Assembly: GCA_033980235.1 (NCBI GenBank)
Contig: CM067062.1
Location: forward strand, 7,419,900-7,483,899
DNA from: Diadema setosum
Lineage: Eukaryota > Echinodermata > Echinoidea > Diadematoida > Diadematidae
Reading direction: 5' to 3'
DNA length: 64,000 bases
The notes under the pieces are model-generated. The model did not search any database. It was not told where the DNA came from and saw only the letters and a list, made by a program, of their open reading frames with translations. Position 1 is the first letter of the stretch, and each line of letters begins with the position of its first letter. A program made the position numbers and the translations under genes. Of this stretch, positions 27,937 to 42,900 are shown piece after piece.

Positions 27937-30900
27937 CATTGCTATTATTATACTCATTATCATCTATCAATGATGATATCATCATTGTTATCATGCTTCA
28001 TTTTTTCTTCTGCTAATTACAATCACTATAAATATTACTGTACTGTATGTTTTTTATCACTGATTATCATTATCATCATCGTCATCATCATCAAAATTAT
28101 TATCATCATTTGCATCATGATTTCCTCTTTAAAAAAAAAATAAATAAAAAAAAAATGTAGCATTTAATAGGAACTCAAAAGAATGGTCCCTTAGCCTGCC
28201 TGGAAGATGAAAAACAAAACAAACAAAGAGTATCTAATACTGAAGTGCAGGACTTCCTTGTAGCCAGTAAACGTCAACACATACCTCTTGACCAATGAGA
28301 TGATTATGTAGACTTTCGTCAAGTCACTCTAAAATATAAGCTGTCAAACCGAATTGCGCGAAAGTGCAAACTACCCGAGGACTGAAATAGTTCAACTTAA
28401 CCTGTTGAGGATGAGTCCCGAGTATACCCAGGCAAGCATCTATGGGAAATGCATGTTGCAGCAAAATCAAACTGTCCTCAATGGGTTAAACACTAAACCA
28501 TTATTGTCCTTTGTGCATTAACGGGCACAGACAATGGGATGCTTTCTTGGCTGATTCACACGGATGTCTGGACTCTCTTACTGAGCAGCAATTACCTCAA
28601 TCCCTTATTGACTGTAGTGTCACAACCGCTTTCCTGTTGAACTGAGGCATTGGTATGGCTGAGTGAGATGGCTGAATTTACATCACAGTGTAGATGCACA
28701 AGTTAACAGCGATGAACTGCATGTTTTCTTGGGAAGTTTAGATGAGGTAGCGAGATTTGTTTTAACCCTAACTAGGCCGGGGGGGGGGGGCCTCCGAGGC
28801 CCCCCCCCTCGACGTTCCGCGCGATGTATCGCTCACGCGAAAAGCTATCGCCGCGACGTTTCATGACTTTTTTCTGTTGAGTCTCCCGCATCTTTTGACA
28901 CCAAATTTGCGATGCCCAGGCGCGCGGTTCCGAAGTTTCGCATAAATATGTATGTGCATGTCAGACCAAAAATTGCTCAAAAACGTGAATTCGTGTACAA
29001 TTTCAATGGAAACTGTGCTTACAGTCAAATTTCATAAAAGCATGATTATTTTAGGGTTTTATTGATTAAAATCAATTAATAACATATTTTCTTGTTCGGA
29101 ACAATGTCGCGGACAAGTTTCGTCGAAAAAAAAATGAAAAACATAAAGTCGAAAAAACAAAGAAATACATAAGAAATTCAAAAAACAATAAAATACTTAA
29201 GAAATATTTTCGGATGGCTCAATTTTTTTCCCTTATATTTGCTTAGGACACTAAAAAGAATATTTACACAAAAAAATGTGCCCATTTTGAGCTTTATTTA
29301 GTGATTTATACCAAATTGTCTGATTTCATGCATCATTATGCATAAATTAGCATAATTTAGCGTAAATGATAATTTTCTAAAAATCTAACTTCGTAGTACT
29401 TTAGATTACATCATAGGCAATGTGTGTGCCAATTTTCGTCGCGATCGCGCGGTCGACGGCCGAGATCTGGAGGGGGGGCCTGGGAGGCCCCCCCCCCCCC
29501 CGGCTCTATGATCTACCTAAATAGCCCGGCCTAGTTAGGGTTAAAGGGATGATATAGTATTGGTTGAGACCTTGTTGCAGGTTTCTAACTCTTTGGTAAA
29601 ATAATGAGAAACCTCCTATGAAGTATGAAAGAGCAAGTTACCCCAAGAGAAATTCAATGTTTATTTGATGAAAATTGGGTTTGAAATGGCCGAGGTATCA
29701 AAAACAAAGGGATATTTACAAAGTGGGACCCACGTTTTAGTAGGATCACTTTGTTTTACCTTGCATTTTAATATCTCAGCCATTCCAAAGCTGATTTAAA
29801 TGCAGGGTGTATAAACTCACCAGTAATTCAGGGGGAAATATTGGTTCTTGAGTTGAGTCATAAGGCTGGAAATCAGTATTCTCTTCCTAAATACAAACAA
29901 AAGGAATACCAAAAAAAGAGAGAATACATTCAGGAAAAGGAAAAAAAAAATGACATCAAATACTGACAGGGCTTTGAACAGCTACTTACTACTGCAATTG
30001 TTTCGTGCTCATAGTGATAGTTATTTATGGTTGGAAACAAAATCTTTGTATGTAAGACTAATACAATGTTCATTATGTACAACAGAAATTAATCAAGAGA
30101 GATCAACTTGTTGCAGATATTTATCACGCAGAGGTGCTAGAGTCAAAGAGAGACACTGCATCATGAAACATTCAAAGATCAGAATGCAGATTACTTGAAA
30201 TGCTGGTTCATAATCCCTGTTCAATGAAGAGGAAGTATTTTAAAACTGCATCACTACTGTCTGAATTAATGGATGGCTTACTGTATCGAAACCACGATGA
30301 CATATCAAACCAGAACAACACATTCAAGCAATCATATATCTTAAGTTTCTTGAGAGAAGGACTGAAAGTGGATATGGGTCAGTTACACTGCTCAAAAACC
30401 TATCACGTGACATACACGATGTATGTGCACAGTTCATACCATATTGCTGTCTTGTGCTGGTAATGTTGATTTGCAAGGCCCTCCTGTCACCTGGCAACAG
30501 TTTTCCTAAAAAAAAAAATATCAAAACAAAACAAAACATCAGCAGATGATAATACACTATGTACAAAGAAATGATAGGTATGAACTATGCACCACAACCA
30601 CACAATTTTTAAGTACCATCACATGCACATATTTATTCAAAAACACATTTTCATTTATCAGTTGATAGCTACAAAATTGTGTACAAAAGGGTATAATTTC
30701 ATAACACATTATACAATTCATCAATATTTAGTTTGCTATAACCATGACTTGTTGCCTGCAGCCTACAGACAGCCATTTCATTTTTTTTTTCTTTCCAATT
30801 GGCAAAGTGCAACCTGTTATTAGATAGTGGACACAAAAAGCTCAAGCTACTGCAGAATATTGTCTAGAATTAACACTTAGCTCTCACCCCACAGAATGAC

Positions 30901-33900
30901 TTGAAGCCATCCAGGATGGCCCTGTAGCCAGTGCATCGACAGAGGTTCCCCTCAAGGTGGCGTAGGATGTCCTGGACACTGGGCGAGGGGTTACTTCGCA
31001 GCAGGGCGTACATGGACATCACCATACCGGGGCTGCAGAACCCACACTGAGAACCATGGCTCTTGGCCAACCTCTCCTGGCAATTCGATACATAGACAGT
31101 GTCTTTGTTTAGTAATTTATCTCCTTTCACAGTTGGCCCATTTTTGGGTGGGGCTGATGTGCTGATGCAAGCAGACTTAAGCTACTGAGGGTACATTTTA
31201 ACTTTACTGCATTACACAAGTCAGGTGTGTCAATATACATAATTTATTTTCTATCTGTAACATAAACAAATTCATTGCATCCATAGACAAGAAAGAGATG
31301 ACATAGAAAATATCACACTACTTCCAATCCTTTCACTCTATGTAGACAGTTAACCCGTTGAGGACAAGTCCCGAGTATACTCAGGCAGGTGTCTATGCGA
31401 AATGCGCGTTGTAGCAAAATCAGTCCGTCCTCAACGGGTTAAAGGTAGATTATGGATTGCTGTTTGCTCTCTTCCTGCCTGCATTCATATGCTCACCTGT
31501 ACAGCGTGGAGTCTGGTCCGGGCACTGCCTATGCCCTCAATGGTGGTCACTGCCTTCCCATGGAGAAGGCAGATTGGGGTCAAGCAGGCCATGACTGATT
31601 TGTGCCTAGTACGAAGAAGTGTATAACATCCATGTAACCAAAGGTACTACGTGTATAATATCAATTCATCTTGTAAGAGACTTTATTGGGGAAATACAAT
31701 ATGGTTTTATAGATACACACTGTCAATACATAATTCCTACAAGTTATAGCTGTGATAAAGTACATACTGTACACATGTATTGATAGATTTATCAGGTTTT
31801 AAGTTCAACTGACTGAAAAGAGTGTGACCCATCAGCAAAAAAGCATTAAACTAAAGTCTCTGCATGAGCTTTGATATTCTATTGGCATTCTTGCAACCCT
31901 TCTCACTTCAGCCTTTCCAATGATAGACTTAGTGGTACACTTTACTAGTACTTCAGAAGAAGTAAATCACTATAAATACACTGTGAGCACAATTTTGAGA
32001 AATAAATTATAATGGCTTTCAAGTTTACATGCTGTCATGCATGAAGGGATCCTAACATGTGCAATCTTCACCTCTGAAATTCTTATCAAAAGAGTGGTAG
32101 TTCAGGTTATCATAGATCAAATTTTGAATAACATCAACTTTAATTTCTCAGTGTTCAGCCAACTGCCTATATTTTGCAGTTTAACATTTGTGCTTCCAGT
32201 TATGACTTTATCAGAGTAACATATTGTGGGCCACAAATGTTGTACAGCTGGAAAATGACCATATTTGACAAGCTGCATCAGAGGAACAGGGCTGAAACAA
32301 TTAAGTACCTGACTGCTCGTGTCTGGGGGTGCACATCTGACACCATGACGGTGCATGCACCACATCCTCCCTCGCTGCAACCCACCTTGGTTCCACATAA
32401 CCGCACTGACAAATTGCAGTCAAGGAAAATAGCCACGACCGATATGCTAAAGGTACAACTGTACCTACACATGTTTATATCAGATGTGTAAATGGGCAAT
32501 TCCGCAGTAACGGAATTACAAATCAGAGAATTTTGGCTCATATTCTTTCACCCTGTATACTGGATTGATTACTTTGCCTTCTCTTGATACATTTAACCCT
32601 ATTCTAACTGGGGGGGGGGTCAAATTGACCCCCCCCCCTCGACGTTTCGCGCCATGATTCCGCAACGCGCAAAGATTTTGCCGCGTCGTTTCATGACTTT
32701 TTTTCATTCGAGTCTCCCGCATATTTTGAGACCAAATTTGTGACGTCCGGGTACACCGTTCTGAAGTTATGCAATGTTTTGCATATGCATGTCAACCTGA
32801 AAAACGCTCAAATTCATGATTTCGTGTGCAAATCCAATGCAAACTGTGTTTTTTTGTTTAATTGATATAAATTAGATTAACCATTGAATTAAATCAATTC
32901 TTAATGTAGATAAGCTTGAAAAAGTGCCTCCAACAAATTTTGGCAAAAAAACAATAGAAAACAAAAGATCGAAAAAACAACGAAATACATAAGAAATTAA
33001 CAAAACAATAAAAAACAAAATAAAATGATTTTGATTGCGCTATTTTTTTACTAGAAAATTATTTGATGTGTCTTGAGGAACTCTGACACAAAAATTTAAT
33101 AATCCTTCAGTCTTTTTGATGGAGTTATAGGTGAAAATATGATTTCATGCGTTAATTTGCATAATTAATTTATTTAAAAATATGAAATCAAAATTTTTCT
33201 ATTGTATGACCATGTAATCTTGTAGTTGACATCCGGCTCTATGTTCAGGCAAAATTTTGCGGCAATCACGCGATCGGCGGCCGAGATCTGAAGGGGGGGT
33301 CAAATTGACCCCCCCCCCCCCCAGTAAAAACTTGGTCTCAAATAGCCCAGTTAGAATAGGGTTAAAAGATGCAGAGGTACTCACAGTGTCACACCAAATA
33401 CAAATTTGTTAAAATGTTCTCACTTCGTTGGTTACAAAGGAGGTCTATGTGTGATACTAACGGAATTACCAGAAAATTTAGTCACAACTTCAACTCTGAC
33501 TTTGGGAGTTGTTTCTCTGAAATCTATAACACATACACTATAGATTGTTGTCTGATTTCATCTTTGACTATGTCAACTTCAATTTAGTTGTATTGTTTTT
33601 CAAATATTTCATCACATTTTCCAAGCAGCAGGATTTATCCCTGTAAAGTCAGTGGTAACGGAATTACACAAATGGTAACTGAATTACGCCCTCTGAAATA
33701 CACTGGAAAAAATACACATTCTTGGTACTCATGTATTCTGAAATGTCTTGATAAAGATTGTCTATGCCTTTTGCTGTAATATAACCACTAAATAAGTACT
33801 CTCTAGCCTTTGACCTTGAACTGCTACAAGTGTATAGGTGCCAAAAGAGTTTTTATTGTCAAAAAACATGAAAATGTTCATGCTAACGACTGTGATTTGA

Positions 33901-36900
33901 AGTTGTAACTATGTCAATCAAGATCTTGTAACTTCTAAGTACCACATCCATCAAAATGTATCTACTTTCAAGTTCAGAATTTCACACTCTGCAGGTAAAT
34001 GACATCTAAAGATACATGGTAATGGAATTACGCTAGAATAGCCCTACACATTCAAGTACAATTCTATAAATCCAGTCAACAATACTCAAATTTTCTTGTA
34101 TTTCTTTTGTTGATATCATGCAAGACAGATTTCTCTGTTTTCTTCTCTTAAATATGCCAATAACTGACAGTATGTGTGAATTACTTACAAGTATTGTACA
34201 AAAATATCATGTGCACATGCATAAGAAAATAATAAAAAAACTGTCTGGATTGACACTGAATCTAAATCTAAATCATAAAGTGCCAATTCACAGTGCGAGA
34301 GCACAGTGTGCAGCCCCATCATTGAACACAATGTTTAATATTAAGAATGAACACTAAGGATGCTTGAAACTTTAATTTGTAAAGTGAAAAGATGCAGTTG
34401 TGGCTCAATGACAAATATAACAAATTGCAATTCAATCATAAATTGAATAGAAAATGTTCGTATATGATAATGGTACTGCGCCAGTGCTCAATCATTATCA
34501 TTTATTTGTATTTTATCATTATTATTTATTTGTATATTATTTATATGTTGTGGCATATATTAATCACTAAAAACTGTTGACATTTTACTAATAGCTGAAG
34601 TTGCCCCCTGGTTATAATGTAGTGCATAATTTGATAATTCATTTTACAGTGTAAGTCCTACTTAAGCCTACCAAAATAAAATGAACTAAATTAAAAAGAA
34701 ATTGAAAACAGCAAAAAAAAAAAAACTTTAACAAACTACAACTTTTTGAACCTTTAGAGTGAGTCCACCAAATTCTGTTAATTCATAGAAAGGTAAGAGG
34801 GCCTCTTTTATCCATCTGCATCTCACTGTGTTAGAGTGAGATTACTCAACCTGTGAATAATGCTTAAATAGTACAACGTCTGACCACACAAACTTTCCAA
34901 ATGACATCTTCCCAAACACGACAGTGATTTGAGCAGTGACTGTAATCGTGACTTGGCCTATACATTTCCTGTAAGTTTCCTGTCTCTGTCTTTCTTCCTT
35001 GACTTTGTCTATTTTCTCATCCTGAGTGTTGCCATATTTTTACTCACAAGAAGTGTGTTTCTTTTCTTTTGTAGTAACTTGTATTTTGACTGCCTGAAAG
35101 CAAATTATAAAATACACTGCAATGGCACTTGTATGAAAGGAAACTGGATTGTACAGCAAATGGTAACATGAAGAGTAAAGGGAGAAGCAGAAGCCCATTG
35201 ACTTTAATATTCAAAATCTTCTTAGGACGGGAAAGTATAGGCCTAAATGTTACATTTTAGAGCTGTATAACAATTACTGACTGGGTAGATGTTCATCACA
35301 AATGGTGTTTTTGTCTTTATTCCTAAAGGATTAAAGAACAAATTTCAAAGGGTAGCAGATGCTCTGTATCAAATGGGCATGAAAATCAAAATACATACAT
35401 GTCTCTGTGGAGGAAAGATCTAAGAAACAGATGAAAGAAGGTCATAGTCACACACTTACCATTAAAGATAAAGGACTTGAGGATGAAACAGGACATGTTC
35501 AATAAAAGGTCAGACTATCGACTTGGTGATAATAAAGCCTTTAGCATACAGAAAGATCAAAGGTGTCACATTCAGTGGGCATCCTGTGTCAAGTAATGAT
35601 TTCTATCACATTGTGTATGATCTTTCTCTTAAATTTTTGATCTTTCCTCACAAAATTATCCTGTTCATTTCTCTCTGTCAGTAGCAGTGCTCTCTTTTCC
35701 TTTTAAAGAAATTTTAGGTCCTTCCTCTTCTTTCTAACCTTTGTTCAATTTATGCTGCGTCCAACACACCCATTCAATAGTCTCTCATCACTATACTTAG
35801 ATTTTGTATGAAACCATGAGACTTTTTAGCAAGAAAACATACATTTGATATCTCAGAATTCAGTATGATTTTTAACATTTGGGCAATTCCACGGTACCGT
35901 ATGTAGGACACAGATGCCGAAAATTCAAAATGATATTTGTTTCAAACACCATACATTTTCAGACAATACTTGAGTTGAGTTTTAAGAATCATTATGTTTT
36001 TCAATAAAAGCGGCCATTTTGATTTTCAAAATGGCTGCCAAAAATGCCTATAACTCAATGGTAAGAAAGAGTGTATTGTCACATAATTTACCCTCTGTAT
36101 ATCCACTTTACTAGTACTATAAACAACAATCTTTTATATGTATGCAGTTACCAGACGAGTCTTTTACCACATGATAGAAAGAAAAAGCTGGTTGCTTTAA
36201 AGAATTTTATAAAAACTGTTAATTAGTTTGACAATGATGGATGTAACGTCAGTTACCAAAAACAAGGAATTTTTAACTTTATTCATCAAAGAAAGTGAGC
36301 TGTATGATGTAACTTATGATTTCTAATGTATGCCCATATGCCTTCCTTTCAATACCAGAAAATAAGGATACTTGGCATACTGGAGAGTCAAATGAACACA
36401 TCAAAATGTGTAACGTCAGTTACCGAAACGTCATATACCAGTATGTAACGTCAGTTACCATGTCAGTAATTATATAACTTAGGCAAATGTTTTTACTTTA
36501 GGCCATTTCAATACATCTTGGAACTTTGATAGGGAATGATGTCATCACCATGGTACACTGTATGTGGGCAATTCCACGGTAACTCGCGTTACAAATAATG
36601 GGTACATTTATGGGATAATGTGCCAATATCTTCGTAATTGGAAGGATCCACCAGTTACTTTTTTTCATCATTGGTTAAGTAGACATACACCAACTAAATG
36701 AATCCAAAAAGAAAAATAAAGGACAAACATGTTGGGATTCTTGAATCATCTAATTTTGGTAACTCGCGTTACACAAAAAGGACATGGTCAATTCTATAAA
36801 GGCCTCTTTTTGGAAAGTCTCCTCATACTAGACAATCCTGATAAAAGTTTTCCTACCTTGAATTGATAGTGGGTTAGGACTCATGAATTGACACTATCAA

Positions 36901-39900
36901 AGTTGAGTAACAATGACCTGGGGGGCATTTCATGAAGGAACTTGTCGGATAAAATATCTGACAAGTCAATTATATCCGACAAGTTTTGAGAAATTCTTTA
37001 GTCTGATTGGCTGATTTCTCTGAACTTGTCGGATATAATTGACTTGTCGGACATTTTATCCGACAAGTTCCTTCATGAAACGCCCCCCTGGTAAAATGTA
37101 GGGAGCCTTTATATCGGTAACTTGCGTTACGGTAACTCGCGTTACATTATGTCCACTAACACAGGGTGACACAAATTGATGACATACAACTGTTCTGATG
37201 GCACTGAATCTTGTGTTGAATATTTTGAGAGATGCTTAGTACATAGTAAAATGAATAAATGTTAAATAAATATTTTACTAATCAACCCAATTGATAGAAA
37301 AGAATGTGTTTAAGACTAAAAAGAGCTTCACTCCTCATAGAGACCCTGAATATGTTTCATATATACCCAGATTACACTATAAGTACATACTTTTCAGAGT
37401 GTAAAAATGAAAGATGTTGAAATTTTTAAAAAACAAAACATAAAAGTATCAAACCCTATCGACAAGTTTACAAAAAAGCCTACAATCTTTCAAAAATTAA
37501 AATCCTGTCTTTTTGAAAACTTTAATATCTTTGCAACTGATTGACAAATAGACCAGTTCGTAATTCCACTTTGCGCATGAGCAGAAAAAGTTCATTTGTA
37601 CCAACAGGCATTTTGGTTTGTAAATTCACTGATATAAGTATCTGTGATGCGATGATTATTCATGTGATCCTTATCTAAATGATGCTTGCCAGCACATCCA
37701 CCTGACAGCAAGAATGGTATTTTGCAATATAAAAGGAAATAAGCTGTTACTGCATTCAATACAAAACAATGAAATGGATGCTTGCTAAATTGTAAACTGA
37801 TGGGAGTGTTCTGATCCCCTGATTCAAATGCAAGTTCATTCTTTTTCTGAACATGAATTCCATAAATTGTTATGTCGGGCAAGTTTTATGCATTATGCCG
37901 CTTTGAAAAAGAGTGAAGTGCCGAACCAACTGAGAGAAAAGAAAGGTCATTTGTACCAATGTATACATGAGCTACAGTGTAATTTCGAACTGGCTTATTA
38001 CCCTACATCAACTTAAATTCATTAAGCACTCAATTGATCAGTGTTTTAGTAGTAGCTATGATAAAAAAAAAAAGTCATGGGCGTGCATACTCGAGCAGTA
38101 TTCGAACTAAGACCTCCTGATCTCCGGACGGGCATCATCTCGTAACTAGACCACCGAACTTCCGCCCGACAGGAAGTGTTGGTTCTAATCCTTATATCAT
38201 GCAGCGGGTACTGCGTAATTATTCAAATTCATGAAATCCTTTCGTTGAGATGTTATTATTGCAACTAATTGACAAATTACACTACATCAACATAATAAAA
38301 ACTGAATTGATCAGTGTTTTATTAGTAGCCATGATAAAAAATCATGGGCACACATACTTGAGCAGGCCGGATTCGAACCCACAACCTCCTGATCTCCGGA
38401 CAGGCATCTCCGGACAGGCGTCATTTTCACTAGACCACCGAATAAGGATTAGAACCAACACCTGCTGCTTTATAGCATTCTGTAATAAAAATTCTGTAAT
38501 ACTAATGCAAGAATTTCAGAAGATAAATTTTAGGTTAACCTCGTTCACTGCTGGATGTACATGTACACATGCAGTGAAAGCCTGGCTAGACTCCTCAATG
38601 TGGCATGTGATCAGTGGCCTTGATGCTAGTATACAATCACAGTTTATTAGGCTACTCTCCTTTGTTTCAGTCCAGCATAGTATGTATAACACTAGATTTG
38701 ATTGTTTTCACCATAATATAGCTCAATTAAGTGTTAAAATTTGCTTACGTTGGTGGAAACTTGTGTTTATAGTCGGTAACTCGCGTTACATGGTAACTCG
38801 CGTTACACTTTTCATTGACAATTTTTAATGTGATGACAGTGTTTATTCAAGTCAACATCCTGTGTACAGTATCAGGGTGTAATGAATTTAGAAAATTATG
38901 ATTCCCAACAAATTACCTCCTCTGCTTCCCTCAGAATGAAAAATATTTCTTGTTTCGGTAACTCGCGTTACATGGCTCAAGGGCTGAACTTTAAGGTGAT
39001 GATAAAAATTTTTTGAAGGTGGTATAGAAATTTTCTCATGGGAGACTGAAGTAGAACCAATTTGCTTCTTTAAAATGAATTAACTGAAGTGTTAGCAGAA
39101 TTTTTCTTTAAAAAAAATGTATATTAAGTTATGCATGCATTTTAGCAATTTGGATGACTGAACTAGATATATCGCTACGGCTACTGATATGCCTCCGCCA
39201 TAATGCATGGTTCTCCTAATAGGTCTATAGTACAATGTCTTGACAATGTGTGATGACAGTTTCACACAAGTGGCAAAATATTAAAATGACAGGTTTGACA
39301 CAAATGTGCTGAATGTTCACTTTCCTAGAACTAGGTTCAATTGGATGAATGATTAAAATGTCAGAGTGCAGGTACTTGGGGAACTGATGATTTTTACTTG
39401 ACTTCTGACCCTTTTATAAGTTTATGCATTGAGTAATTTTCAAGGTATTGAGAAAAAGCATAATTTCAGTATCAAATGGGAAAATAGCATTATCTAAACC
39501 TGGCCTTTGACCTTTGACCTCACAGTTCCAAAGAGAATCACTGTTAGGTTGAACATGCATAAATATGTAAGTTTCATGATGATACCTTGAGTTACTTTCG
39601 AGATATGGAGGAAAAAGTGCAATTTAGCACTTTCACTTGACCTTTTACCTTTTGACCTTTGACCTTTCGGCAAGAAACTTCCCCAATAATATATATTGGG
39701 TTATACATGCCATACATCAAGTTAAAAAAAAAAAAAAACCTTCAGGCATATTGCATTTTAAGGAAAGTACTGATATTTTGAGGAGTTGACCTTGACCTTT
39801 GACCCATGACCCCCAACTTCCCTAGATAATCATTGCCCATTGGTACAAGCATATATACTAAGTTCCATGAAGATACCTTGAACCATTTGCGAGATATAGA

Positions 39901-42900
39901 GAAAAACATGAAATTTCAAATTTTTTTTCACAAAATAACCTGTGACTTTTGACCTTTGACCCAGTGACCCTAAAATTAAAACAAAGTATTATCCCCCAAG
40001 GATATACCCTCATACCAAGTTTGATGTAAAACCACCACACGGTTCTTGAGATATCGACAAAAACAAAACGGGACGGACGGACGTACGGACGGACGGACGG
40101 ACGGACGGACGACCCGAAAACATAATGCCTCCGGCCACTTCGTTGCGGAGGCATAAAAATTGTCTTGAACATTTGTAGATGTTTCTCGGGAAATATTTGA
40201 CCGATTGATATAATTCTTTGAGTTTCTTCAACTTCAATATATGGATAATACATAATGAGTAATTCTTTTGCAATATAATAAACTTGAAATTTTAGTTCCA
40301 TGTCCACATTCCCATGGAATTGCCCATGTCCATGGATACATTTTTTTTTTGTTCATTTTATCTTATTTCTTTTCTTTTTCTTTTTTTCTTTTTTTTTTGG
40401 TGGGGGGGGGGTTGAGCTTTTGATTTTCTGTTCAACACAAGTTTAAGGTTTAAATCATCTGGAAGTTTAGGTTTACCACATGCAATAATGCACTCAAATT
40501 ACTATACAGTACATTCACAGTCCTATGGGATGATAAAGCTACCAAATTTGTAGGCCTAATCAATGATGTGGTTGCATGGTAACCACCTTTTTCTATTAAA
40601 AAGCTTGTGTACAGCTGTATACCAACAGTTTTATAATCTTTACTAATGACTACTTTTGCTAGCATTTTTCTTTTTTTCTGGAAGCTTAGTGAAGTTTCTA
40701 CCTATTCCTCTAAAAGGCAAATGCAGGAACAGTTTCTTCGCTTGCACTTAAATGTGTGGTTTAGTTAATATGGCACATCTTGAAATGGTACATAAGCAGG
40801 CCTGACATAAGGCATGTACTGTCATTACTGTTTGAAACTAACACTGATGTTGCTCAACGTTTAACACTGATGTTGCTCAAAGTGAGAGGTGATTCTAGGG
40901 TAAAATAAAAAAAAAATGTTCATATTTGTTGATTACTTTATTTCATTCATGCAGGGACATTTTTGTAATACATGATAATTATGAACAGGAAGATTCGTTT
41001 ATATTGATCTCAGAATTCTTTCATCGCAATGTTGTATTTCTTGGTATCTGGGATGTATTTGCAAGCATTGATATACCAGTGAAAAGGAAAAGAAAAACAA
41101 TTACATTCCTTCAAGCAAGGAATAAACAAATAATGCCCTTTTGACCAAAATAGCATGATTCTTCTTCACAGAAAAAAATATTAAAAGTGTAACACTATTC
41201 ATCTAAATCATTATTGATAATGGAGATCATTTTTTTTTTATTTGTGGCCCTAACAATGCCTTGAGGGAGAAGGAGTAAAATAAAGAAAAGAAGAAAGAAT
41301 ATATCACAGTAGATTTCATACATATATAGGCCCTATGAATATTTTTATTTGTATGTGTTTTTTCCCCATGATCTGAAAGATATTTTTTTTTTTCACGCAC
41401 AAAAATATCTGTGTTTTGTGTAGTACTGCAGGGCATTATGGGTGGGGTACTCTAGATAGAAACTTTCCTGTTCATTTAAAAAAAAAAACCAACAACAACA
41501 AAAAAAAAAACCTTAGTTATGTCAATATTCATACTTGGAACTGCTGAATCTAAATGGCTCTGTGTAATCATAACTGTTGAATAAGCATTCAATCTTAAGA
41601 CAAATGTCAAAAAATATCCTCTGGTGCAGTTACATTATTTTTGCTCTTAACTGTGCTATGGCATGGGGGGGGGGGGGGGGGGGGGGGAGATTGCCCCCTA
41701 AGGACCCCATCCCATTTGTGTCTTTAGATTTTGTTTTAATTTGTTGCTAAGTAAATGCCTGGGATTGTTACTGGTATACTGCAGCAGTATAACCTGTTAA
41801 ATAAATTAGTTCTTTGTAAACCCCATAGCAAAAGTATGTGTAACGTCAGTTACGTAACGTCAGTTACGTAACGTCAGTTACTGACATGTTTCCCTTTAAG
41901 TTTTCATTAAACACAAAGAAAATAGACTAATGTTTCATTTCATTTGGGTATTTGTAATTGATGAACCAAGGTATGATTCCATATCAAACAAATCACTCTG
42001 AAAGATCAGAATTATAAAATATCACAAAACTATTCCTAATCATGATTTTCCATGTGTAAACCCTATGGCAAAGCGTAACGTCAGTTACCGTCATGCCTTC
42101 ACTGAAATTGGCATGGTGCTAAAAGGAAATATCTAAAGTGCACATTATTTTGCACAACTGTTCCTAAGAACCTAGGTATATTGTCATATAAAACACATTA
42201 TAGAGTTTAGAAGTCAGGGACATGAGATATTTCCATTTAAATCTACACCATAATTTCCCATGTCCTTTTTCCGTAACGTCAGTTACCGACACATTTTCAC
42301 TTGCTATGTGATAAGGAATGCAGTTTGAGAGAAAAACTTTCTACCTATTTCTTCATTCTCATGAACTCATTCATCAATGCTAATTACAAGCCCCAGGTGC
42401 TTTCATTCACAAAACTACAACATAAACAATTTCATGAAAATCCTTACGCGTAACGTCAGTTACCGTGGAATTGCCCATTTGAGGATGAGTATCTTTAGCA
42501 AACCTTATAAAGTTATCAGTTAGCACAGTCTCCGTGTAGTTCTTGTGAGAAAAGGTGAAAGAAGGGAGGAGACTTTCAGCACAAGAAGTTTTGTCAAGCG
42601 TGTACCCTGATGTCAGGACTCACTGTCAGAGGCATCCAGCTACAATGTATTCTGAGTCATGTCAGTGTATCATACCATTTATATTTCAACTTTCACTCCT
42701 TTACTGCCAATCACTAACACTGTTAAGCCCAATAATAATGCCCTGAAGCTTTTTCATGAACACTTCACATACATATTGGCACGAAAGTAGGTTATGTCAT
42801 TCTCTTCCATAGTAGATGTGCATGTAACTTCGTTACCATGTAATTCCGTTACCACAATTACAGAAGAACTGAAGGAGATATTTCACAAAATGTTTTGTGA

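Larger units (their letters stand above)
36566..40325. mobile_element. Inner nested element G3 (GTAACTCGCGTTAC motif)
   Basis: Left end GGGCAATTCCACG followed by GTAACTCGCGTTAC; right end ATGGAATTGCCC; ATGT duplicated at 36562-36565 and 40326-40329. The motif is exact at 36579, 36759, 37132, 38776, 38793 and 38958, with one variant at 37117. It contains a hairpin MITE, two SINEs and element E2. No coding frame of its own. Confidence 0.85.
35881..42476. mobile_element. Middle nested element G2 (GTAACGTCAGTTAC motif)
   Basis: GGGCAATTCCACGGTA at the left and TACCGTGGAATTGCCC at the right... flanked by ATTT at 35877-35880 and 42477-42480. The 14-bp motif GTAACGTCAGTTAC is present exactly at 36243, 36410, 36445, 41840, 41854, 41868 (three abutting), 42075, 42273 and 42450. 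About 2.8 kb of its own sequence, non-coding, interrupted by G3. Includes a 20-plus G run at 41667. Confidence 0.85.

Noticed and set aside
26250..29544. Interstitial telomere repeats at TTAACCCTAA / TTAGGGTTAA
   Set aside because: Only the piggyBac TTAA target plus a CCCTA terminus is present. No hexamer array follows, and the pairs mark both ends of elements.
35441..35480. Candidate for exon 2 of the minus-strand gene (good GTAAGT donor)
   Set aside because: Its translation does not match the family; the real exon is at 43836-43893.
38250..38828. 192-residue plus-strand open frame
   Set aside because: It runs through a SINE and the inside of element G3. Composition and content are those of repeat DNA.
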